In this document: in pieces, positions 31,789 through 37,229 of the stretch | How the letters are laid out: every line of letters starts with the position of its first letter | Numbering within the stretch: the stretch's first letter is position 1 | Source: Argonema antarcticum A004/B2 | Lineage (GTDB): Bacteria; Cyanobacteriota; Cyanobacteriia; Cyanobacteriales; Aerosakkonemataceae | Direction: 5' to 3' | DNA length: 37,229 nt | Assembly (NCBI RefSeq): GCF_023333585.1 | Contig: NZ_JAIQZN010000072.1 | Coordinates: 1 to 37,229 of the forward strand | Notes under the pieces: generated by a model | Told to the model about the DNA's origin: nothing | The model's input: the letters and a program-made list of their open reading frames with translations, nothing else | Database searches by the model: none | Program-made: the position numbers and the translations under genes

Positions 31789-34401
31789 ATGTTGGACATC
31801 AACCCGTTTTTCAGTGAAAGCTATTACTTGTCCGAGAACCAGGATGTACTAGCAGCAGTTAATAGTGGCGCTTTTAGCAGCGGTCTTCAACACTTTAACT
31901 CATTTGGTAAATTTGAAAGTCGCGACCCCAGCCTGCTATTCAGTAATAGCTTTTATTTACAGCAAAACTCGGATGTAGCAGCGCAGGTTAACGCTGGCGT
32001 TTTTAGGAGTGGCTTTGAACACTACGAATTATCCGGTCAATTTGAGAAGCGTAATATCAGCCAAGTATTCGATACCCGCTATTATTTAGAGCAAAATCTG
32101 GATGTAGCAGCAGCTGTGGAAAGAGGACAAACGACTGCGATCGCACACTACCTGAATAGTGGTCAATTTGAGGGTCGCAACCCCAGCCGTTTGTACGATA
32201 ACAGCTTGTATCTAGCCCAAAACCCTGATGTAGCGGCTGCGATCGGTACTGACTCGCTTACTGGTATCAAACACTATTTAAATTCAGGTCAATTTGAAAA
32301 CCGCAGCCCCAGCGCTGACTACAGTAACGGTTTTTATCTACAGCAAAACCCAGATGTAGCGGCTGCTGTTGGTCGTCCGGGAATAGAAAGTGCCTTTGAA
32401 CACTACGTTGAATATGGTGTAGCAGAAAGACGCTTCGGCAATGATGTCTTGCTCAATCCTTCAGCTATCTACGTTTCTAATAACGGTACTGGTAACATTG
32501 GAGATGTCGATCGCACGAGCCCCGATTTGGTAGTCCAAAAGCGGTTTGTCGCTGGAAACAATGAAGGCGTTGAGCTTGATGTTTTAGGAAATCTTTATCA
32601 GGCGGGAGACGTAACTCCAGGCGCTGGAACCATTCGCATCATTTCTGAAATAGGCAACAGACTTAACGGTGACGTATTTTCAACTATAAGGGATCGCCAG
32701 ATCGGAGGAGCTAGCACCGGATTGGTTAATCCTAAAGGATTTGCCATTGCCCAAACTGCTGGTTTTCTGATTGTCACCGATAATGGCGCTGGAAACCTCA
32801 AGGTATTCGGAACAGCCGCTGGTGGTGATGTCTTCCCCGTAGCGATTACAAACCTGACGGCGAATCCTTGGGACGCTGCCTACGATGAAGAAAGCGATCG
32901 CTTATATGTCGCCTTAGTCAATGGGAACATCAGCGTTTTCGATAACTACATCGGTGACGGTACAAATATCGGTGCTGGCGGTATATCTCGGACTATTACC
33001 CCTGTAAATGCTGAGGGAACCAAGGTTTCTACCAATCTGCACGGCATTGTCTATTCTCCCGCACGAAATAAGTTGATTGTCACTGACGTTGGTGCAGCAA
33101 CTATGGCGCAAAGTCCAAATTTCAACACTGATGGGCGAATTTATGTCATAGACAACGCCAGCAACGCCAATGGCAATGTCATACCTTCCCGTACCATTGA
33201 AGGGCCAGCAACCCAGCTGGGCAATCCAGTAGATCTGATCTTAAACGGTACTGATGTCCGAGTAGCGGAGAAGGCAAGAGATCAACTTCTGACTTTCAGG
33301 AACATTTTTGATGGGCCTAGCGGAAATATCGCTCCCGATGTCAGCGTTGCGGAAATCAAGCCAGAAGCTTTGGTGGCGGATGTGAGTGATGGGATAACGA
33401 GTCGCGGTGTAACTGATATCGAGACTACAGCTACTATAATCGATGCGATTTTTACCACGAGTAACCCCCCAGCAGCAGGTTTGACCGATTTCGTGACTAA
33501 GCTTTCCAGCAGCTTGCAAACCGAGACAACATTTAATACTTCCAACGCAGTTCCAAGCTTGGAAAACATCACCTTCGATTTGGCGGGTGATGGCTTTATC
33601 ACATTTGATAGCAATGACACAAACGGCGGTATTTTAATTATGAATCGGCTTGCCGATGGCCGAAACGGTGGAGGAGTTAATCCCTCCAGAGACCGGACAA
33701 TTACTGGTGCTAATACGGGGCTTGTCAGTCCTAAAGGCTTGGATGTGGCAGATGGTTTAGGGCTTGTATTTGTCACCGAAAATAATGCCGCATCTCCAAG
33801 TATTCTTGCTTTCAGCACGCAAGCTCAAGGTGATGTTGCACCAGTATTCCGTACTACTAATCTCGGCGGGCGGCGTCCTTGGGATGTTGATTACGAACCG
33901 AATAGCGATCGCCTATTCGTAGCCGCAACTGATGGCACCGTACTCGTCTACGACCAGTATGTAGCTACCCAAGGTTCTAGCGGCCCGACACGAGTAATCA
34001 CACCTTTCGATCCTACGAGGACGAATAAGGTATCCGTTAACCTGCACGGGGTGATTTACGTGGAATCGTCAGACACATTGCTGCTTTCCGATGTAGGCAG
34101 TGCCGCGAGTCCAACTGACGGACAACTTTTTGTAATTAACAACGCTAGCACTGCAAACGGTAACTTTGCCGTTCAAGCGCAAATCGGCGGGGCAAATACT
34201 AGATTGGGGAATCCAGTTGACATTACTTTCGACGGTGGCAACCTTTATGTAGCTGAGAAATCAAATGATGCGATCTTGCGCTTTGATAATATTCTCAGAC
34301 AGTCGGGTGTCCTCAATATTGCAGCCAATCAGACAGCGAACAGGAACAAGCCTGAGTCGGTAGCTTTAGCTCCCGATTACCTCTCAGCTCGTCCGGTATA
34401 A
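31789..34401 (+). CDS. Repeat protein with two propeller-like halves
   Basis: An 870-residue protein. Residues 1-220 hold five units of about 44 residues with the core SFYLQQNPDVAAAVxxG and HYLNSGQFExRxPS, a repeat seen at the start of some large secreted cyanobacterial proteins. Residues about 255-510 and 615-860 are two homologous halves with matching landmarks (ITGANTGLVSPKG/IGGASTGLVNPKG; NPWDAAYDEESDRLYVA/RPWDVDYEPNSDRLFVA; VSTNLHGIVY/VSVNLHGVIY; TQLGNPVDLIL/TRLGNPVDITF), consistent with beta-propellers of the NHL/YncE type. There is no signal peptide, so type I or another unconventional export is possible. An in-frame TTG at 31780 adds three residues. Function unknown. Confidence 0.85.
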   Translation: MLDINPFFSESYYLSENQDVLAAVNSGAFSSGLQHFNSFGKFESRDPSLLFSNSFYLQQNSDVAAQVNAGVFRSGFEHYELSGQFEKRNISQVFDTRYYLEQNLDVAAAVERGQTTAIAHYLNSGQFEGRNPSRLYDNSLYLAQNPDVAAAIGTDSLTGIKHYLNSGQFENRSPSADYSNGFYLQQNPDVAAAVGRPGIESAFEHYVEYGVAERRFGNDVLLNPSAIYVSNNGTGNIGDVDRTSPDLVVQKRFVAGNNEGVELDVLGNLYQAGDVTPGAGTIRIISEIGNRLNGDVFSTIRDRQIGGASTGLVNPKGFAIAQTAGFLIVTDNGAGNLKVFGTAAGGDVFPVAITNLTANPWDAAYDEESDRLYVALVNGNISVFDNYIGDGTNIGAGGISRTITPVNAEGTKVSTNLHGIVYSPARNKLIVTDVGAATMAQSPNFNTDGRIYVIDNASNANGNVIPSRTIEGPATQLGNPVDLILNGTDVRVAEKARDQLLTFRNIFDGPSGNIAPDVSVAEIKPEALVADVSDGITSRGVTDIETTATIIDAIFTTSNPPAAGLTDFVTKLSSSLQTETTFNTSNAVPSLENITFDLAGDGFITFDSNDTNGGILIMNRLADGRNGGGVNPSRDRTITGANTGLVSPKGLDVADGLGLVFVTENNAASPSILAFSTQAQGDVAPVFRTTNLGGRRPWDVDYEPNSDRLFVAATDGTVLVYDQYVATQGSSGPTRVITPFDPTRTNKVSVNLHGVIYVESSDTLLLSDVGSAASPTDGQLFVINNASTANGNFAVQAQIGGANTRLGNPVDITFDGGNLYVAEKSNDAILRFDNILRQSGVLNIAANQTANRNKPESVALAPDYLSARPV

Positions 34402-34447
34402 TAATGATGAGAAACACCTGGTAAAACGAAAGTTTTATTACATACAG

Positions 34448-34511
34448 TCCCCTGTGAAGTTGGAAGCTTTAACTATATTGCAAGCAATTAGTTGGAGTAG
34501 TTCACAGGGGA
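34448..34511. repeat. Inverted repeat TCCCCTGTGAA between convergent genes
   Basis: Perfect 11-bp arms, 34448-34458 and 34501-34511, with a 42-bp loop. The right arm overlaps the stop codon of the NTF2-like gene. It may serve as a hairpin terminator for both convergent genes; no U-tract is seen. Confidence 0.5.
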
Positions 34512-34873
34512 ATCACTTGACTCACATGACCTGCTACGATTTGCCAAAGGTTCTGTCGCTGTACCCAGACACGAGTGAAGCGATAGGTTTCCCAGAAAGC
34601 TCGATCGTTGTGGGTTCCAGCAAGTTCAGCTTTGAGGGTGACCACGACGCAATCGCCATACTGATGGATTTGGCGATCGCTAATATCCAACTTCGTGAAC
34701 CTGAATATTCCACAGCGGTGCGCTTCGAGATCGTATTGCTTGTTGACCACCAGACCTGTATGCATCGTGAAAACCAGGTCGTCTGCAATGAGTTCATCGA
34801 GTGCGGAAACATCGCTGGTGAGCATGGCGTGCCGCAGTTTTTCTTCCAGGTTTTCGATCGTGATATTTTCCAT
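34502..34873 (-). CDS. NTF2-like (SnoaL/DUF4440-type) protein
   Basis: A 123-residue single-domain protein of the NTF2-like superfamily: helix LEEKLRHAMLTSDVSALDEL, then ADDLVFTMHTGLVVNKQYDL (the family F.H..G...K.....R pattern), GDCVVVTLKAELAGTHNDRA and FRFTRVWVQRQNLWQIVAGH, where the R.W....W.I...H end is typical of DUF4440 members. The fold makes a small cone-shaped pocket used for binding or catalysis in many unrelated pathways; the ligand here is unknown. It stands alone with no clear partner. Confidence 0.85.
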   Translation of the reverse strand: MENITIENLEEKLRHAMLTSDVSALDELIADDLVFTMHTGLVVNKQYDLEAHRCGIFRFTKLDISDRQIHQYGDCVVVTLKAELAGTHNDRAFWETYRFTRVWVQRQNLWQIVAGHVSQVIPL

Positions 34874-35252
34874 TGATTATGGCAGTATGTGAGCCGAATA
34901 AAGTTGAGGTGGTAGAGAAATTTTATCCAAGTTATTATAGCTAGGGGCTAGGGGCTAGGGACTAGGGAAGAGGGAAGAGGGAAAAGGGTGACTCCGTAAG
35001 GGATGGAAAGACCAGAGGTAAGAGTTGGAGTTGTCCTAAGCGCCTTGGCGGTTACTATATTTACTCTTAAACAAATGCTGGAATTTTTACGTCTATTCAG
35101 ACCTTGCACCAGGATCGGAAACCGGGTTTCTTGCAAATGGCTAAACCTCAAAACCCATATTTTTCGTCTAGAAACCCGGTTTCTCAAACCTTATTGAGAA
35201 AGGTGCAAGATCTGAATCAAACAATCCAGGCGCGATTGCAAAACTTTTCGGT
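34874..35252. repeat. Gap with tandem and inverted repeats
   Basis: No gene seen in 379 bp. GGGGCTA/GGGACTA units with GGGAAGA units fill 34939-34990. A nested inverted element spans 35103-35209: outer CTTGCACC/GGTGCAAG, inner perfect 14-bp arms GAAACCGGGTTTCT (35118-35131) and AGAAACCCGGTTTC (35170-35183). It looks like a small palindromic mobile element of the same family as 18907 and 19960. Confidence 0.75.
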
Positions 35253-36107
35253 CTACTGAAAGTGCTTTGAGGGGAGGGGTGGCAGATAGCGTTTCTGCCG
35301 AAGTTGAACGCTCCTCCAAAGTAACACACAGCCAAATATCAAAGTTGAGAGTAGCACGACACTGGCTCCAGAAGCGATATCAAAGTAGTAGCTCAGGTAA
35401 ATGCCCATAAATGCGATCGCAGCTCCTAAAACCCCCGAAATAATCATCATCAAACCAAAGCGATTGCTCAAAAGTCGGGCGATAGAAGCCGGAATCACCA
35501 CCGCCGAGATAATCAAAGTCACCCCCAACACATTGAGCGTCGCCACCAGTAAAGTCGCCAGCATCAAAGCAAACAGGGTATCCATCGCCCATACAGGCAC
35601 CCCATGAACTTGAGCCACTTCGCGGTCAAAACACCAGAACAGCAATGGACGATAGAACAAGAAAACCAAGCTCAGAAGGACAACGGTAACCCCCGTTACC
35701 ACCCATAAATCCGTAGGTGAAACGCCCAAAACATTACCAAACAAAGCCGCTTCAAAGTTTTGGCTGAATTTGCGATAGGTGCTGATAATAGCGACTCCCA
35801 AGGCAAAGCTAGCTGTAGTGACAATGCCGATCGCAGCATCCGAGTAAACTCTCCGACTGGTAAGATACTGAATCAGCAACGCAGCTGCAAATCCCCAAAT
35901 CCCGGAACCGATATAAAAATTCAAGCCCAGCACGTAACTCAGTACAGCTCCCCCTAAAATCGCATGGGACAGACCGTGGGCGATATAGCTCATGCGGCGA
36001 GTTGTAATATAAACCCCCATCACGCCACACAACAGTCCTGCCATCATGCCGACTAAGATAGCACGGCTAAAAAATTCATAGCGAAACGGTTCAAGCAACC
36101 AGTTCAT
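35253..36107 (-). CDS. Metal-type ABC transporter permease
   Basis: A 284-residue polytopic membrane protein (about eight helices) of the ZnuB/MntB family, the channel subunit of zinc/manganese/iron uptake ABC transporters. Family landmarks: GLLCGVMGVYITTRRMSYIA, HGLSHAILGGAVLSYVLG (conserved His in the first third), YSDAAIGIVTTASFALGVAI and VTLIISAVVIPASIARLLSN, the coupling-helix region. It lies 165 bp downstream of the ATPase gene on the same strand, separated by tandem repeats. The substrate cannot be read from the permease alone; manganese or zinc is most likely. Its start is immediately preceded by GATTTTG-type heptamers. Confidence 0.9.
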   Translation of the reverse strand: MNWLLEPFRYEFFSRAILVGMMAGLLCGVMGVYITTRRMSYIAHGLSHAILGGAVLSYVLGLNFYIGSGIWGFAAALLIQYLTSRRVYSDAAIGIVTTASFALGVAIISTYRKFSQNFEAALFGNVLGVSPTDLWVVTGVTVVLLSLVFLFYRPLLFWCFDREVAQVHGVPVWAMDTLFALMLATLLVATLNVLGVTLIISAVVIPASIARLLSNRFGLMMIISGVLGAAIAFMGIYLSYYFDIASGASVVLLSTLIFGCVLLWRSVQLRQKRYLPPLPSKHFQ

Positions 36108-36110
36108 GGG

Positions 36111-36151
36111 AATTTTGGATTTTGGATTTTAGATTTTGGATTTTGGATTGG
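36111..36151. repeat. GATTTTG heptamer repeat upstream of the permease
   Basis: Five or six GATTTTG/GATTTTA units occupy the 40 bp directly before the permease start codon, so they make up its likely ribosome-binding region; on the coding strand this reads CAAAATC repeats with no purine-rich site. Confidence 0.8.
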
Positions 36152-36196
36152 CTATGAGGAATTGTGATGCTTTTGTTCAAAAAAATAACATTTTTA

Positions 36197-36271
36197 TTCC
36201 CCCACTCCCCCACTCCCCCACTCCCCCACTCCCCCACTCCCCCACTCCCCCACTCCCCACTCCCCCACTCC
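36197..36271. repeat. CCCCCACT tandem repeats
   Basis: CCCCCACTC units run from 36197 to one base before the stop codon of the ATPase gene (36273). Just before the tract stand TGCTTTTGTTCA and AACATTTTTATT, the same two blocks that precede the pyrimidine tract at 13027, so a larger composite element may be repeated. Confidence 0.85.
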
Positions 36272-36272
36272 T

Positions 36273-37085
36273 CTAGCTTTTAGCAATATGCTCCAGATGT
36301 TGGTTGGGATGAAATTGGGTTGTCATGCTGTTGGCAATTAAAACCCGACCTTCGTGATGATAAACCACCATTTCCGCTCCAAAAGTACGCTCAAGATTGG
36401 CAGGTGTAAAAATATCGATCGGCTTCCCTTGGCAGATTAAACTGTGGTTAAAGCACACTACCCAAGGCAAATGGGTGGCGACAGAATTGAGATCGTGGGT
36501 GGAAAGCAAAACCGTCAAACCTTGTTGGTTTAGCTGAGATAAAAGATGTAACAGTTCGTGCTGAACCCGCAAGTCAGAACTGCTGGTCGGTTCATCCAGC
36601 AGAACTATATCTGGCTCTCCAATGAGCGCACGCGCCAGGAACACCCGCTGCTGTTGACCTCCAGATAACTCACCGATCGCTTGTCCTGCTACCTCTTCGA
36701 TACCAAGTCTGGCTAGCAATTCTCTGGCAGCTGCCTTGTCTTGTGCGGAAAGCCAAGGCCACTTATGCTGATGTCGATACCGACCCATCATTACCACTTC
36801 AAGAGCCGTGACGGGGAAGTTCCAATCTACCGTTTCTACCTGCGGTACGTAGCCCACCTTGGGGGGAGAATTTCCCGGTTTGAGGCGGATACCACGAAAC
36901 AAAATTTCTCCCTCCCAAGGTCGATTTAACCCCAAAATCGCTCGGATTAAGGTAGTTTTGCCGCTGCCCGAAGGCCCGACCAGACCGCAGAATTGACCGG
37001 GATAGAGGGCTAGATTCACTTGCCTAAATACTGGCGCGGTTTCATAGCCACAAGTCAGATTTTTTACTTCGAGTAAAGGTTCCAT
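36273..37085 (-). CDS. Metal-type ABC transporter ATP-binding protein
   Basis: A 270-residue ABC ATPase of the ZnuC/MntA type: Walker A GLVGPSGSGKTTLIRAILGL, Q-loop VGYVPQVETVDWNFPVTALE (typical of the metal family), signature IGELSGGQQQRVFLARALIG, Walker B PDIVLLDEPTSSSDLRVQHE, and the switch histidine LLSTHDLNSVA. It energises the permease encoded downstream. The substrate-binding protein, commonly a neighbour, is not in the window and may lie beyond the right edge. The region before the start codon is made entirely of heptamer repeats. Confidence 0.92.
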   Translation of the reverse strand: MEPLLEVKNLTCGYETAPVFRQVNLALYPGQFCGLVGPSGSGKTTLIRAILGLNRPWEGEILFRGIRLKPGNSPPKVGYVPQVETVDWNFPVTALEVVMMGRYRHQHKWPWLSAQDKAAARELLARLGIEEVAGQAIGELSGGQQQRVFLARALIGEPDIVLLDEPTSSSDLRVQHELLHLLSQLNQQGLTVLLSTHDLNSVATHLPWVVCFNHSLICQGKPIDIFTPANLERTFGAEMVVYHHEGRVLIANSMTTQFHPNQHLEHIAKS

Positions 37086-37086
37086 C

Positions 37087-37229
37087 AGCAGTCAGTGGTC
37101 AGTGGTCAGTGGTCAGTGGTCAGTGGTCAGTGGTCAGTGGTCAGTGGTCAGCAGTCAGTGGTCAGTGGTCAGTGGTCAGTGGTCAGTGGTCAGTGGTCAG
37201 TGGTCAGTGGTCAGTGGTCAGTGGTCAGT
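37087..37229. repeat. CAGTGGT heptamer array reaching the window end
   Basis: About twenty almost perfect units of CAGTGGT, with one variant unit near 37150, begin 2 bp upstream of the ABC ATPase start codon and continue past the window edge. Same family, opposite orientation, as 7536-7655, and same orientation as 11022-11103. Confidence 0.95.

Noticed and set aside
34454-34876. 140-residue plus-strand frame over the NTF2-like gene
   Set aside because: The minus-strand product has clear NTF2-like family features; the plus-strand frame has none.

Overview
The window looks like chromosomal DNA of a filamentous, repeat-rich cyanobacterium of the Oscillatoria/Microcoleus kind. The octamer GCGATCGC (HIP1) recurs throughout, short tandem repeats with a 7-bp unit fill many intergenic gaps, and the gene content is cyanobacterial: System II cytochrome c maturation, a long RibBA, large CHAT/TPR proteins, Uma2 and Rpn-type nucleases, and many toxin-antitoxin genes. 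No rRNA or tRNA gene was found; the one RNA gene recognised is the small SRP RNA (about 7350-7446, minus).

Layout. 1-3.6 kb: a secreted TPR-CHAT protein on the minus strand, palindromic repeat elements, and a parD gene with a broken parE. 3.6-13 kb: a conserved core with ccdA and ccsB, queF with a small cysteine-rich protein, a phasin-like gene with a tiny ORF behind it, ffs, gloA, eno, argC and ribBA. These are separated by mosaics of short tandem repeats that sometimes supply stop codons or reach start codons. 13.5-15.8 kb: a TPR-only protein and a Uma2 nuclease.

15.8-22.5 kb is an accessory island of toxin-antitoxin modules and wreckage: intact VapBC pairs, MazEF, a papain-fold toxin cassette, a polymorphic-toxin-like pair, and truncated or fused copies. 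Three duplicated segments (about 335, 278 and 120 bp) link its two ends, so the island has been shuffled by recombination. At its right end a complete VapBC pair leads, 18 bp on, into a three-gene cluster (22.5-27.8 kb): a 1151-residue TPR-CHAT protease-like protein, a small acidic protein and a 506-residue protein with two C-terminal membrane segments. This is the best candidate for an undescribed conflict or defence system.

27.8-37.2 kb: miaB, whose 3' end runs into a palindromic repeat; a minus-strand pair of an AAA ATPase and a small TOPRIM-like protein (second defence candidate); an 870-residue protein with five N-terminal repeats and two propeller-like halves; an NTF2-like protein; and the permease and ATPase genes of a metal-type ABC transporter, whose binding-protein gene is not in the window. 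All functions come from reading motifs by eye. No database search was run.
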